DNA of 64,000 nt, from assembly GCA_028281885.1 (NCBI GenBank), contig JANQJA010000008.1, forward strand, positions 479,957 to 543,956. The letters run 5' to 3'. The position numbers and the translations under genes were made by a program. Below are positions 1-8,833 of the stretch, one piece after another (position 1 is the first letter of the stretch; each line of letters opens with the position of its first letter). Source of the DNA: Pseudomonadales bacterium. Its GTDB lineage: Bacteria; Pseudomonadota; Gammaproteobacteria; Pseudomonadales; Azotimanducaceae. Below the pieces are notes generated by a model. The model did not search any database, was not told the DNA's origin, and was given only the letters and a program-made list of their open reading frames with translations.

Positions 1-1
1 C

Positions 2-538
2 ACGCTCGATATCGCCAGCTATGCGGGCTCGGCTCGCAAGGAAGAAGGCAAGGTTGTCGAGAGCAGTCGCAGCAGCTCGGCCTGGCGCAGCATCAAATAC
101 TCCTATATGGATGCACGTCGCTATGCAAGACGACAGCAGCTTGATCTTTACGGCACCGAGAAGATCTGGGATTCAAGTATGGCGAATATCGGAATCCTCT
201 GGGTTTTACAACAGGACCGCCAGCGTCTCGCCAGTTACTTCAACGTTGTCTATTCATCCTTCTGGCGGCGTGAGCTGGATATCGAAGATGTTTCAGTGGT
301 GTGTGAGTGCATTGAGAAGGCGGGTGTTAGCGCATCCGGTTTTGATTCGTTCCAGCAGGGTGAAGGACGATTGCGGCACGATGACTTGCAGCGGAGGCTG
401 CTGGCCAGCGGGATCTATGGCGTGCCGACCTATGTCATTGAAGGCAGGCCCTTCTTCGGGCGAGAACATTTGCCCTATATTGACTGGTGCCTGTCGGGCA
501 GGCGAGGGCAGGCGCCTGATATCGCGTATCCGATATGA
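2..538 (+). CDS. DsbA-family HCCA isomerase-like protein (5' partial)
   Basis: C-terminal ~178 residues of a DsbA/thioredoxin-superfamily protein of the 2-hydroxychromene-2-carboxylate isomerase type. These are glutathione-dependent isomerases of aromatic-ring catabolism. The frame is already open at base 2, so the N-terminal thioredoxin half lies outside the window. What is visible is the all-helical insertion followed by the closing thioredoxin segment, with the family's cis-proline loop GVPTYV and the FFGREHLP ending. The stop overlaps the start of a second family member by ATGA, so the two are translationally coupled. The family is clear; the substrate is not, because many relatives act on non-naphthalene substrates or are uncharacterised oxidoreductases. 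An internal ATG at 107 is not the start, since homologous sequence continues upstream of it. Confidence 0.8.
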   Translation, partial: TLDIASYAGSARKEEGKVVESSRSSSAWRSIKYSYMDARRYARRQQLDLYGTEKIWDSSMANIGILWVLQQDRQRLASYFNVVYSSFWRRELDIEDVSVVCECIEKAGVSASGFDSFQQGEGRLRHDDLQRRLLASGIYGVPTYVIEGRPFFGREHLPYIDWCLSGRRGQAPDIAYPI

Positions 539-1101
539 ACACCCTCGACGTCTATATAGACTTCAAGTCGCCGGCTTCCTGGCTGGCCATCGGTCCGACC
601 CGGGCCATGAGCACGGAACTGGACATTGGCCTTCGATGGCTGCCCTTTGACTCGCGGCAGTATGCGCTCGCTGAAGAAAAACCTGGGGAGACCCGGCGGG
701 AGACGCATTTTCGAATCAGGGAATATGAGCGTCGCCGGGTTCATTTGCACTATGCAAGTGTACGGGGAGTTGAGATGTCGTTTCCATCGTCTCCCGGAAG
801 TACACGACGGGCACTGGCGGCCATGCTTGCCCTGGGTAAGGAGTGTGACGCCTTCCTGGATGCAGCATTCCTGGCCTATTGGCGGGATCACGCGGACCTT
901 GACGATGAAGGTGTGGTGGACGACCTGCTAAAGGAGTGCGGTGTCACGAACCTCACGATATCCATGAGCGCACTTGATCGAGCATTGGATGAGGCAGATC
1001 AGCGGGATGTGATTGACGCGCCGACCTATCTGCTCGGCGAAGAGCGCTTTCTGGGTCGTGAGCATCTTCCACTGCTTCGGGAGAGATTACTGAGGGCTTG
1101 A
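535..1101 (+). CDS. DsbA-family HCCA isomerase-like protein
   Basis: Complete 188-residue paralogue of the preceding gene, sharing an ATGA stop/start overlap with it. It opens with the beta-strand LDVYIDFKSPASWLA, where the S-P-x-S segment replaces the CxxC of DsbA, as in HCCA isomerases and kappa-class GSTs that bind glutathione through a serine. It ends with the cis-proline loop DAPTYLLGEERFLGREHLP, matching the end of its neighbour. There is no signal peptide, so it should be cytosolic. Seen: fold motifs, coupling and duplication. Known: the family catalyses GSH-dependent cis-trans isomerisation. Inferred: the pair may form a heteromer. The substrate cannot be read from the sequence. Confidence 0.82.
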   Translation: MNTLDVYIDFKSPASWLAIGPTRAMSTELDIGLRWLPFDSRQYALAEEKPGETRRETHFRIREYERRRVHLHYASVRGVEMSFPSSPGSTRRALAAMLALGKECDAFLDAAFLAYWRDHADLDDEGVVDDLLKECGVTNLTISMSALDRALDEADQRDVIDAPTYLLGEERFLGREHLPLLRERLLRA

Positions 1102-1113
1102 ATAACTCCCTGA

Positions 1114-2793
1114 TTATTTTCGTGAGACGGCGAATACGTGCTGGTAATCGAGCGGCGTCTGACGGCCTTTGTAGGTGATGAAACGAAGCTTGCCGGGCTG
1201 ACCGCTGCAACGAAAAGCCTGTTCGAAGAGCTGCAGGGGCAGGTCAGTATCTTTGACTGGCGTGATGTGTCTTGGCCCACTTTGAATGCAGTTGCGTGTG
1301 TCTTCGACCCGTCTGACGACATCGTCGATTGACCGGCCATAGGTCATCGCGTGGTAGTCCTCACCGAGGGACGAGAAGAAAACGTTCAGTTCGAAGTCTT
1401 CACGAAACCTGGCTCTGACCAGGCCATTGGCGTCGTATGAAAAGAAGTCCGGAATCAGGTAAACACGATGATCTTGCAGTAACTCGTCGACCTCTGCCCG
1501 CAGGACCTCATAGCCTTCTGCCGTGAGGTCAGGTTTGTGCGTTCGACAGGGCGCACCCGTGTTAAAGCGGGCAATCGGGCAGTTGTCCATGCCCAGCAAT
1601 AGAGAGTCCGCCGCTAGTTGCTCGCCGAGCTTGCCGTAGTAGCTGACCTGGGGCGACATTCGTTGTCGGTATTCGACGGTGGGGTGCACATACATGATCT
1701 GTAGCGTACCGATGATGATTGCAATGAACGTCAGCCCCGCGGGCACCAGTCTGGCGAATGTCTTTTTCCGAGCGATCAGCTCAAGGAGGATCTTACAGCC
1801 GTCGGCAAACAGCGGCGCGAGAAACATGATTGCCGGCGCATAGTGACGCATCTGGCTGACAGTGGTATTCGACAGAAACACGAACATGATCAGGAACTGC
1901 AACAGGTAAAGTGCCTTGACGAAGTTCGTTGTTCGAATCGCCACAGCTGCTGACACGAGGAAAATAAAGTAGACAGGAAACAGGTAGAGAATCGCTTCGT
2001 GCCAGAAGGAAACACCGCGGGCCTGAAGAGGCGAGAAGGGGCCAAGAAACTGGCCCATGTAGGGCGAACTTGCCATGACGAGGAAATCGCTGAAGCGGGA
2101 TGGGTGAACGAGTCCGATGATGCCAACGCCTGCAGCCAGGATCAGTGCACAACCCAGCGAGCGTAGTATGGCGCGCGGTGAGAAGAACTCGCTGAGCGAT
2201 GACGGCCGGTGACGATAGTAGTGCATTAAAGAAAGCAGCAAGGGGGCAGCAACGAGCGAGATCTCTTTCAGCAGCAGCGAGATGCCGAACACGATACCGG
2301 CGGCGAATATCCAGCCGAGATGACTGGCGCGGCCGATTATCACGAGGCTGAGTGCGAGTGGTGCGAGGCAGGTAAAGTCTTCCTTCAGGTGGGTAGACGT
2401 GATCACTGATGCAGGTGCTGTGACCACGAGTATTGTTGCGACGACGGCGACCGGGCGTGAGAAGTCTCGTTTGATCAGGAAGTAGTAGATGACCGCGAAA
2501 GCTGTGATGGCGGCAACCGATATGACTTTGAAGCCGAGGCCGCCAAGGTGCACGACCGGAAAATAGTAGAGGTAGGTGTTTGCCAGGCGATAGCCGCCTG
2601 GATCGCCATCACCGCGATGTGCTTTGAGGATGTCCGCGAAATAGCCGAAGGTATCGAGGAAGTAAGGCGCGGACTGCGTATATATCGAGAAATAGCATAG
2701 TGTCGCCAGCGCCAGGGTGGATGCAATCGCAGAATCCAGGGGGAAGGTTCGCCTCCTGGCAGAGTGGCTGGCCAGACCCTGGCCGTTGTTCAT
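1114..2793 (-). CDS. Polytopic membrane protein, probable GT-C glycosyltransferase
   Basis: 559 residues with about ten to eleven hydrophobic helices in the first ~400 residues, then a ~150-residue soluble, presumably periplasmic, C-terminal domain. The arrangement matches GT-C enzymes (GT39/ArnT/PMT-like) that transfer sugars from polyprenyl-phosphate carriers. Two lysine-acidic loop motifs after helices (HLKEDF and LLKE) fit this fold, but no family-defining DE motif is certain. It lies 52 bases downstream of a GT2 glycosyltransferase of the dolichyl-phosphate-mannose-synthase type. That is the usual pair in which one makes the lipid-linked sugar and the other uses it. The ATG start at 2793 sits inside a 28-base direct repeat whose second copy covers the stop of the GT2 gene. 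The acceptor is unknown. Confidence 0.65.
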   Translation of the reverse strand: MNNGQGLASHSARRRTFPLDSAIASTLALATLCYFSIYTQSAPYFLDTFGYFADILKAHRGDGDPGGYRLANTYLYYFPVVHLGGLGFKVISVAAITAFAVIYYFLIKRDFSRPVAVVATILVVTAPASVITSTHLKEDFTCLAPLALSLVIIGRASHLGWIFAAGIVFGISLLLKEISLVAAPLLLSLMHYYRHRPSSLSEFFSPRAILRSLGCALILAAGVGIIGLVHPSRFSDFLVMASSPYMGQFLGPFSPLQARGVSFWHEAILYLFPVYFIFLVSAAVAIRTTNFVKALYLLQFLIMFVFLSNTTVSQMRHYAPAIMFLAPLFADGCKILLELIARKKTFARLVPAGLTFIAIIIGTLQIMYVHPTVEYRQRMSPQVSYYGKLGEQLAADSLLLGMDNCPIARFNTGAPCRTHKPDLTAEGYEVLRAEVDELLQDHRVYLIPDFFSYDANGLVRARFREDFELNVFFSSLGEDYHAMTYGRSIDDVVRRVEDTRNCIQSGPRHITPVKDTDLPLQLFEQAFRCSGQPGKLRFITYKGRQTPLDYQHVFAVSRK

Positions 2794-2857
2794 GATAAGC
2801 AGATCATGACAGGAAGTTCATGGCGGCAAGTTCATAATAAGCAAATCATGACAGGAA
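2788..2857. repeat. Tandem 28-bp direct repeat (42-bp period)
   Basis: Two copies, 2788-2815 and 2830-2857, match at 26 of 28 bases. One copy spans the stop codon region of the GT2 gene and the other spans the start codon of the GT-C gene, both on the minus strand. The copies are separated by 14 bases. This looks like a recent small tandem duplication at a gene junction: the intergenic spacer was made by copying the end of the upstream gene. Confidence 0.85.
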
Positions 2858-3586
2858 CCGCTTGCCGATCAGTACTTCACGTAGCATTGCCAGCCCAAGC
2901 TTCCAGACCAGTGTGGCGGTTCTGGCCGATGCACGGTAGGTGCCGTAAAACCGCGGCTGTTCCGTGGTGCCGAATTCCTTGACGCTGATGGCCATCTTGG
3001 CCGCTCGGATGGTGCTTTGCAGTTCAATCTCATGGAACTGGGCGTCGAGCCGCATCTGTCGCAAGGTTTCTGTCCTGAACCCCCGAAAGCCATTGATTGC
3101 GTCAACCACTCGACCACCCCACCAGGCCCGCACGATGAGTCCGCCGAGGATCCCCAGACACTTACGTAGCCGGAAGGGATCGTCGGTATCGTCTGAATCG
3201 GCGCCGTCGATGAGGTAACGACCCGCAACCACCATCTCATATCCTTCCTGCAGATAGGTCAGCATTCGAGGAAGGTCTGCGGGGTCCTCGTTCCCGTCGG
3301 TGCTGAAGAAGATGACGAGGTCAGTGTCGATGCGAGAAGCCGCGAGTTGAAACGCGGCTCCTCTGCCTCGTAGCTCCTGAATCCAGACGGGTATTTCATG
3401 TTCGGCGTACACATCCAGTGTCCCGTCGGTGGACCCTGGATCAATACCGATGACAAAGTCGAAGGTATCGAGCGCTATGCCCTCGAGCAGGTGCCGGAGG
3501 TTGTCGCATTCATCATAAGATAGCAGCACCAGTGCACAGGTTGGTTGAGGCTCCGCCGATGATCTATTTGGTGCAATCGACTCCAC
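2846..3586 (-). CDS. Family 2 glycosyltransferase
   Basis: 246 residues of a GT-A-fold family 2 transferase like polyprenyl-phosphate mannose/glucose synthases. Visible motifs are the N-terminal nucleotide-binding strand LVLLSYDECDNL (about residues 19-30), DPGSTDGT (about 50-57) and STDGNEDP, which takes the place of the DXD metal site. The conserved helix containing DAINGFRGFRTE follows. There are no membrane helices apart from a weakly hydrophobic stretch around the GILGGLIVRAWW segment, so it probably acts at the cytoplasmic membrane face. The start is GTG at 3586. It is transcribed with the GT-C protein downstream and probably supplies its lipid-linked sugar donor. The sugar specificity is not readable. 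Confidence 0.85.
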   Translation of the reverse strand: MESIAPNRSSAEPQPTCALVLLSYDECDNLRHLLEGIALDTFDFVIGIDPGSTDGTLDVYAEHEIPVWIQELRGRGAAFQLAASRIDTDLVIFFSTDGNEDPADLPRMLTYLQEGYEMVVAGRYLIDGADSDDTDDPFRLRKCLGILGGLIVRAWWGGRVVDAINGFRGFRTETLRQMRLDAQFHEIELQSTIRAAKMAISVKEFGTTEQPRFYGTYRASARTATLVWKLGLAMLREVLIGKRFLS

Positions 3587-3742
3587 GGAGCAACGAGCGC
3601 AATCGATGATCGATTACTGCTTTCCTGATTAATCTAGGTGTCCTGAACTTACCTGCACCATAAAGTTGAGTCAACGCGAGCCTCTGCTTTCCTGGTGCAA
3701 GCATGGTAACTTGGCTCTGAAGTTTCCTGACGGTGACACAAT

Positions 3743-4216
3743 ATGCCTTCACGCAGAGATATGATCAGCATGACAGATGCTGAGGTGAGGGATTACCTCG
3801 CCAGCCAGCAGACAGTGATTATTGTTTCCAACGGACGCAACGGATATCCCCATCCGATGCCCATGTGGTATTACTCCGATGAAGATTGTGTCACGCATTG
3901 CACGACATTCGGCAAGAGCCAGAAGGTCCTGAATCTTCGTCGCGACCCCCGTTGCACGCTACTGGTGGAAAGCGGTACCCGCTACGATCAGCTGCGCTCA
4001 GTCATGATCTATTCTGAAGCTGAAGTGATTGATGACTATGAAAGGGTTCGCGACTGTCTGGTCAACGTCAGTTGCAAAGGCCGTGATGTCGATGATGAAG
4101 AACGCGCCAGGATTCGCGAGCGTGTCGCGAACAACGCTAAAAAAAGAGTGTTGCTGCGGTTTCAGCCTCACTCCGTTGTGAGCTGGGACCACAGTAAACT
4201 TGGTGGACGCTACTGA
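3743..4216 (+). CDS. PPOX-class FMN-binding (pyridoxamine 5'-phosphate oxidase fold) protein
   Basis: 157-residue split-barrel flavoprotein of the pyridoxamine-phosphate-oxidase-like superfamily. Features seen are the opening strand QTVIIVSNGRNGYPHPMPMWY, the KSQKVLNLRRDPR segment that contacts the FMN phosphate in this family, and VESGTRYDQLRSVMIYSEAEV. Proteins of this subgroup bind FMN or the deazaflavin F420. An F420-type LLM enzyme also occurs in this window (29335-30366), but no F420 biosynthesis gene is visible here. The gene is monocistronic, with its own 155-base upstream gap. It could start at 3743, or at the ATG codons for residues 7 or 10. The physiological substrate is unknown. 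Confidence 0.82.
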   Translation: MPSRRDMISMTDAEVRDYLASQQTVIIVSNGRNGYPHPMPMWYYSDEDCVTHCTTFGKSQKVLNLRRDPRCTLLVESGTRYDQLRSVMIYSEAEVIDDYERVRDCLVNVSCKGRDVDDEERARIRERVANNAKKRVLLRFQPHSVVSWDHSKLGGRY

Positions 4217-4306
4217 TGGGCCTGCCTTTTCACGTTCAATCCTGATCACTTGCGCACCGGCTTTCACAAGTCGGCCAGGGCAGGCTGTGACGCGGAAATC
4301 TCGCCG

Positions 4307-5032
4307 TTAGTTGAGATGACGCCTGAACATTGAATGCACGTACTCCCAGTGTTTCTCAGAGGCGATGCGATGATACCGCTCGCCCTGGGGTGCATAGCCG
4401 TGTAGCGCATCCTCGAAGAAATCGAGCGTGTAGTTCACACCGGCTTCGTTGAGTGCGGACTTCATGATCTCAAGTTCTTCGCGGGTTGCGGTGGGGTCGT
4501 TGTCGGCCCAGCCGAAATAGACTTCTGCCTTGATCTGATCCAGATGCTTGTGAGGCGAATCTTCGCTGTCATTGACCAGCCAGGCTCCGTGTACCGAAGC
4601 GACGGCGCCGCACTTCTCCGGTATTCGTTGTGCCAGCGCCAGCACCAGCGGTCCGCTCATGCAGAATCCGACGGCACCGAACTTTTTCGTTGTGTCAGCG
4701 TTGCTGTCTTTCTCGGCGTAAGCCAGCATCGCTTCGGCATCCGGGAGGATGCCGGCTCTGGTCACTGATTGCATGAATTCACGACGGTCGTGCATGTCTT
4801 CGTCGCTGGCACCGAACTCACGATACGGGCTGTTTCTGTAGTAGAGGAAGGGCATCATGACGTAGTAACCGGCCGTCGCCAGGCGTGATGCCATATCCTT
4901 CAAAGCGGGACGAATGCCGGGGGCATCCATCAGGTAGAGCACAACAGGATGGGGGCCGTCCGTTTCCGGATGGTAGATGAACGTCGACATGGTGCCGTCC
5001 GGCGTCGTGATATCAACCTGTTGTTCGTGCAT
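4307..5032 (-). CDS. Dienelactone hydrolase family protein
   Basis: 241-residue alpha/beta-hydrolase of the dienelactone hydrolase family. The nucleophile is Cys124 in GFCMSG, the usual elbow with cysteine in place of serine. The acid is the Asp of WADND and the histidine is in LHGYAP near the C-terminus. I chose the ATG at 5032 because it has an AAGGAGG ribosome site 7-8 bases upstream and because homologous sequence starts there. A longer frame back to 5110 would overlap the divergent gene. There is no signal peptide, so it is cytosolic. Known members hydrolyse dienelactone or other small lactones and esters in aromatic catabolism. The substrate here is not determined. Confidence 0.85.
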   Translation of the reverse strand: MHEQQVDITTPDGTMSTFIYHPETDGPHPVVLYLMDAPGIRPALKDMASRLATAGYYVMMPFLYYRNSPYREFGASDEDMHDRREFMQSVTRAGILPDAEAMLAYAEKDSNADTTKKFGAVGFCMSGPLVLALAQRIPEKCGAVASVHGAWLVNDSEDSPHKHLDQIKAEVYFGWADNDPTATREELEIMKSALNEAGVNYTLDFFEDALHGYAPQGERYHRIASEKHWEYVHSMFRRHLN

Positions 5033-5149
5033 CGAGATGCCTCCTTGAAGTTTTACGGTCGCGTTGGCGCAGCATAACGTAGCCGGGTGTAATAGTTGAC
5101 CCCATATCACACTCGCGTCGGCTGGTTCAGGCCACTATCATCACAGGTC

Positions 5150-6553
5150 ATGTCGAAGTTTTCGTCGGACAGCAATCCAGATCAGCAGTCGCCGTCTCAG
5201 GGCTGGATGCTGCTTTTGGTCCTGAGTCTTCTGGTCACGTATCTGATCCCGGATCTCGTGACGCCCTCGATGGAACTTGATGGCGTCATCTATGCTGGTA
5301 TCGCTAACGCTTCTGCTGAGGGGTATGGCAGCTTCTGGTTTCCCCCAAATTTCGAGGCTGCGTCGCCCAGCTTTCACGATCATCCGCCGGTGGGTCTGTG
5401 GTTGTTGGCTCAATGGTTCGGGTTGCTTGGCGGGGCGTTCTGGGTCGAACGGCTCTTTCTGCTGCTGACTATCCTTGGATGCTGTGGTCTGCTGGCGGGC
5501 CATTGGCGCTATTTACAATCCAGCGGGCAGTTACCATGGTCCGGCGGCTCGTGGTGGCCTGTGCTGATTTTTGTGCTGATGCCGGTCAGTACCAGTGTGT
5601 TGAAGAACAATCCATTGGAAGCATTGTTGACGCTTGTCACACTGGTGACAGTGTTGCTGGCCTGGTGGGTGCGTTTGTCTATAGCAGGGCACGTCCTTGT
5701 TGGGCTCGGTGTCCTTGTCGCTATTGGCACGAAGGGGCCGGTGGGATTGTTTCCGCTGGTGGCACCAATGGTGCTGGCAGTGATTGGCGATCACGGCCTG
5801 CGGCGGGGTATGTTGAATAGTCTCGTGGCGACGATAACAGTGGCGCTGGTGATTGCTGGCTTGCTATTGCATGAGGATGCCGGAACTCATTTGTCGCGAT
5901 ACTGGGACGCCCAGATCGTCGCTTCGCTGACCGGTCAGCGGCAGATAGAGCATGGTCGGTTTTATCTGCTGGGTCAGCTCGGGCTGAATGTTGGCGTTGC
6001 CGCGTTGGTTGCATTGTTGCCGGCAATCTGGATGCGAAGGCTCCGGCTGCCAAGGGTCTTCTGGGTCTATCTCTGTCTGGGTCTGGCGGCGTCCTTGCCA
6101 TTACTTCTGAGCCCCAGACAGTATCGCCACTATCTGCTGCCGTCGCTGCCTTACTTTGCTGTTTGCCTGGCGATGATCGCACCACCTGTGATCGAGAGGG
6201 TCAGGGCGACCTATGTTCAGACGATCGTGATGATGGTTCTGGTGGTTTGCTGCTGGCGCGGGTTCACGCTTTTTGGTGAGCCGGGCAAGGATCGAGTGAA
6301 ACTCGCGACGGCAGAGGCGATCGCGTCCCTGGGGGAGCGAGGTGCCATCGTATTCTGCCAACCTTCACTCGATATTCGTGCGTATCTGTTCCGCTATCAG
6401 GGTATTGCTTCCGATGTGAGTCAGGAGAACGAGAGTAACGAAGGCCTTTTTATCTGCAATGAGCCAGGAGCAGATAATCTTCTGCTGATTGCTATCTTGC
6501 CGGACGGAACCCGGGCCTGGAAAAGGAATATCAACTTAATGGATGACCGGTGA
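5150..6553 (+). CDS. ArnT-like family 39 glycosyltransferase
   Basis: 467-residue polytopic membrane protein of the PMT/ArnT (GT39) type. An early periplasmic loop carries MELDGVIYAGIANAS, the acidic D/E motif of the GT-C active site, followed by HDHPPVGLWL, equivalent to the HPPL motif of ArnT-like enzymes. A KNNPLE loop and a late SPRQYRHYLLPSLPYFA motif also match bacterial members. At least ten hydrophobic helices follow. The family moves a sugar from undecaprenyl phosphate to an envelope acceptor such as lipid A or a glycan. The ATG at 5150 is preferred over 5096 because the extra 18 residues are not hydrophobic and would run into the promoter of the divergent hydrolase. It is followed closely by an SMP-30 lipoprotein gene. 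Confidence 0.82.
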   Translation: MSKFSSDSNPDQQSPSQGWMLLLVLSLLVTYLIPDLVTPSMELDGVIYAGIANASAEGYGSFWFPPNFEAASPSFHDHPPVGLWLLAQWFGLLGGAFWVERLFLLLTILGCCGLLAGHWRYLQSSGQLPWSGGSWWPVLIFVLMPVSTSVLKNNPLEALLTLVTLVTVLLAWWVRLSIAGHVLVGLGVLVAIGTKGPVGLFPLVAPMVLAVIGDHGLRRGMLNSLVATITVALVIAGLLLHEDAGTHLSRYWDAQIVASLTGQRQIEHGRFYLLGQLGLNVGVAALVALLPAIWMRRLRLPRVFWVYLCLGLAASLPLLLSPRQYRHYLLPSLPYFAVCLAMIAPPVIERVRATYVQTIVMMVLVVCCWRGFTLFGEPGKDRVKLATAEAIASLGERGAIVFCQPSLDIRAYLFRYQGIASDVSQENESNEGLFICNEPGADNLLLIAILPDGTRAWKRNINLMDDR

Positions 6554-6618
6554 CTGGTATATATTGTCGGCGCCAGAAATGGTCCGATGCCAATAACTGT
6601 TCGAATGGGGGGATTGAA

Positions 6619-7524
6619 GTGAGGGTGATCAGTATTCTTCTGGGTACGCTCGTACTGGTGGGTTGCACAGCTTTTCAGACGACGGCCGATGCGCCGCTTT
6701 TTGCTGACGACGCGGAGGTGCGCCTGGTGGCGAGTGGCTTTACGTTTACGGAGGGGCCTGCCAGCGACCGGGCGGGTAACCTGTATTTTTCCGACATCCC
6801 CAATAATCGAATTCACTACCTGAGTCGTGAAGGCGATCTGTCGGTATTTCGTGAAAACAGTAACGCGACCAATGGCATCTTCCTCGATGCTGAGGGCAGA
6901 CTGGTGGTCTGCGAACGAGGCAACTACGGCGTCCACCATGGTCAGATTACAAGAATCTCGCCGACGACCGGCGAGGTAAGCGTGCTCGCCGAGCGGTTTC
7001 AGGACAAGCGCTTCAACAGTCCAAATGATCTTTGGATAACGCCCGACGGCGGCATCTACTTCAGCGACCCGCGTTACTTCAATTATGACGGTGTTGAACT
7101 GGATGGTTACTACATATTTTATGTTCCGCCTAATAGCGACGATGTGGTGATTGCGATAGACGATCTCGTGAAACCCAACGGTATTATCGGCAGCCGCGAT
7201 GGCGAGACGCTGTATGTAGCCGATGCACAGGTTACCTATGCCTACGACATCGAGGCGCCTGGGGTTGTCAGCAATCGACGGGTGGCTGCGCCGATGGGCT
7301 CGGACGGTATGACGATTGATGACCGGGGTAATCTGTACCTGACCCGCCGGGGTGTGCATATCTATGTGCCCGGCGGAGAGAAACTGGCGACAATCGAAGT
7401 CCCCGAAGCGCCCACCAATGTGACATTCGCGGGCGAAGGACACAGCACCCTTTTCATTACGGCGATTACTGGACTCTACGCGATCGAAATGAATGTTCGC
7501 GGGGAACGACCGATCTGGGAGTAG
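6619..7524 (+). CDS. SMP-30/gluconolactonase-family lipoprotein
   Basis: 301-residue six-bladed beta-propeller of the SMP-30/gluconolactonase/LRE family with a lipoprotein signal: LVLVGC puts the lipidated Cys at residue 16. Family landmarks are FTEGPASDRAGNLYFSDIPN (metal-binding Glu), RFNSPNDLW, YFSDPRYF, KPNGIIGS and GSDGMTIDD, which supply the calcium ligands and the catalytic acid. The GTG start at 6619 is chosen because it gives a compact lipoprotein signal and lies just after a G-rich Shine-Dalgarno sequence. An ATG at 6550 that overlaps the previous stop is the alternative. It probably hydrolyses a sugar lactone or related ester in the periplasm. The glycosyltransferase upstream is in the same direction and is probably co-transcribed. 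Confidence 0.85.
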   Translation: MRVISILLGTLVLVGCTAFQTTADAPLFADDAEVRLVASGFTFTEGPASDRAGNLYFSDIPNNRIHYLSREGDLSVFRENSNATNGIFLDAEGRLVVCERGNYGVHHGQITRISPTTGEVSVLAERFQDKRFNSPNDLWITPDGGIYFSDPRYFNYDGVELDGYYIFYVPPNSDDVVIAIDDLVKPNGIIGSRDGETLYVADAQVTYAYDIEAPGVVSNRRVAAPMGSDGMTIDDRGNLYLTRRGVHIYVPGGEKLATIEVPEAPTNVTFAGEGHSTLFITAITGLYAIEMNVRGERPIWE

Positions 7525-7528
7525 CTGT

Positions 7529-8758
7529 TTAATCCTCAGAGCGAAATTCGCGAATCGGTTTCCAGTACCAACCGATCAGGGCGGTGGCTGCAATCGCGAT
7601 AAAGGCGCCCAGCACCATGGAGTTGGCCGCGCCAATGGCGGCGGCCCAGAAACCAACCCAGATGGTGCCCACATTGTTGGCGGTCTGTGCCGCGAGGATC
7701 ATGAGGGAGTGAGCGCGGCCGCGCATGGCGTCGGGTGTTGTCAGGATCACGGTCGTTTGGCGCACAGCAACGGTGACCGCGTCCGCGGCGCCGAGTGCGG
7801 CAATCAATACGACACCAATCCAGAGAGAATTCGCCAAGCCAAAACCAAACAGGATGACGCCATAGGCAAAGGACGCGTAGAGCACCAGCATTCCCTTGGC
7901 GCGATAGCTGGCAAACATGAGGGCGACAAACGAGCCCGCAATGGCTCCGGCAGAGTTTGCGGCTCCCAGAAAGCCTGTCGCGCTCGCGCCACCGGCAAAC
8001 ATTCCGAGTGCGAGTACGGGCAATATCTCGCGGTAAAAAGACGCCATGGTAATACCGGCGTCCAGTAGAAAAAGACCCGGCAGGATCGGGTGCCTGGAGA
8101 CATAACGTAGCCCTTCCAGTGTCCTTTGAACGGTCGAGGTGTTATCTGTGGGATCTTCCCGCTTTGCTCGGCCTGCTGCCTTGATCTGTAATGGCAGACT
8201 GGCGGCGAACAGCGCCATGGAACCGGCCAGCAGGAATGCATACTCGAGACCGGCGGTTGCCGCCACCAAAGCGAACAGCAGAGGTCCGGCAATGGCGGCT
8301 GCGTTTGCTGAAGCTGTATCGGTTGATACTGCCAGCATCAGAATCTTTTCGGGAATAATAATCGGCAGTAGAGCTGCGCGGGCAGGCCCGGCAAACATCT
8401 GTGCGGTGGCGCAAATCGCGATGCCGAGATAGATATGCACAGGAGACAGCAGATCCTGCAGGTCCAGGATGCCAAGGGTGAGGAGCGTCACGCCGATGGT
8501 GGCGTAGGCGATCGTCATTTGCCGTTTGCGGTTGGTGCGATCCGCCAGCGTGCCTCCCCACAACAGCGCCGGTACCTGCACCACAAGTTGCACGATACCA
8601 ATGAGCCCAACCAGGATCGCCGATCCGGTTTCGTCCAGTAGCCACTGTGCAGTACCGAGGATGCGTATCCACATTACCATGGAGCCGGTCACCATGGCGG
8701 TCCATAGCAGGCGATAGTCGCGGTACGTAAAGGCCGTCCAGAAACGGTCCAGGTTCAT
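7529..8758 (-). CDS. MFS transporter (EntS/MFS_3-like exporter)
   Basis: 409 residues with twelve predicted helices and the major-facilitator loop motif GGTLADRTNRKRQM between helices 2 and 3. The N-terminal start FWTAFTYRDYRLLWTAMVTGSMVMW is typical of the MFS_3/EntS group of exporters, which include siderophore and drug exporters. It ends 4 bases from the convergent SMP-30 gene, with no obvious terminator between them. No dedicated regulator is adjacent, so the substrate cannot be inferred. Confidence 0.83.
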   Translation of the reverse strand: MNLDRFWTAFTYRDYRLLWTAMVTGSMVMWIRILGTAQWLLDETGSAILVGLIGIVQLVVQVPALLWGGTLADRTNRKRQMTIAYATIGVTLLTLGILDLQDLLSPVHIYLGIAICATAQMFAGPARAALLPIIIPEKILMLAVSTDTASANAAAIAGPLLFALVAATAGLEYAFLLAGSMALFAASLPLQIKAAGRAKREDPTDNTSTVQRTLEGLRYVSRHPILPGLFLLDAGITMASFYREILPVLALGMFAGGASATGFLGAANSAGAIAGSFVALMFASYRAKGMLVLYASFAYGVILFGFGLANSLWIGVVLIAALGAADAVTVAVRQTTVILTTPDAMRGRAHSLMILAAQTANNVGTIWVGFWAAAIGAANSMVLGAFIAIAATALIGWYWKPIREFRSED

Positions 8759-8833
8759 GGTTGCTCTCAGGAAATTTGGCGGTCGTCAGAAACGCGCCAT
8801 TCTACCCGTGGGTAGCATCGGCGTCATGGCCGA

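Noticed and set aside
6421..7443. 340-codon open frame antisense to the SMP-30 lipoprotein gene
   Set aside because: Shadow frame; the SMP-30 propeller motifs are on the plus strand.
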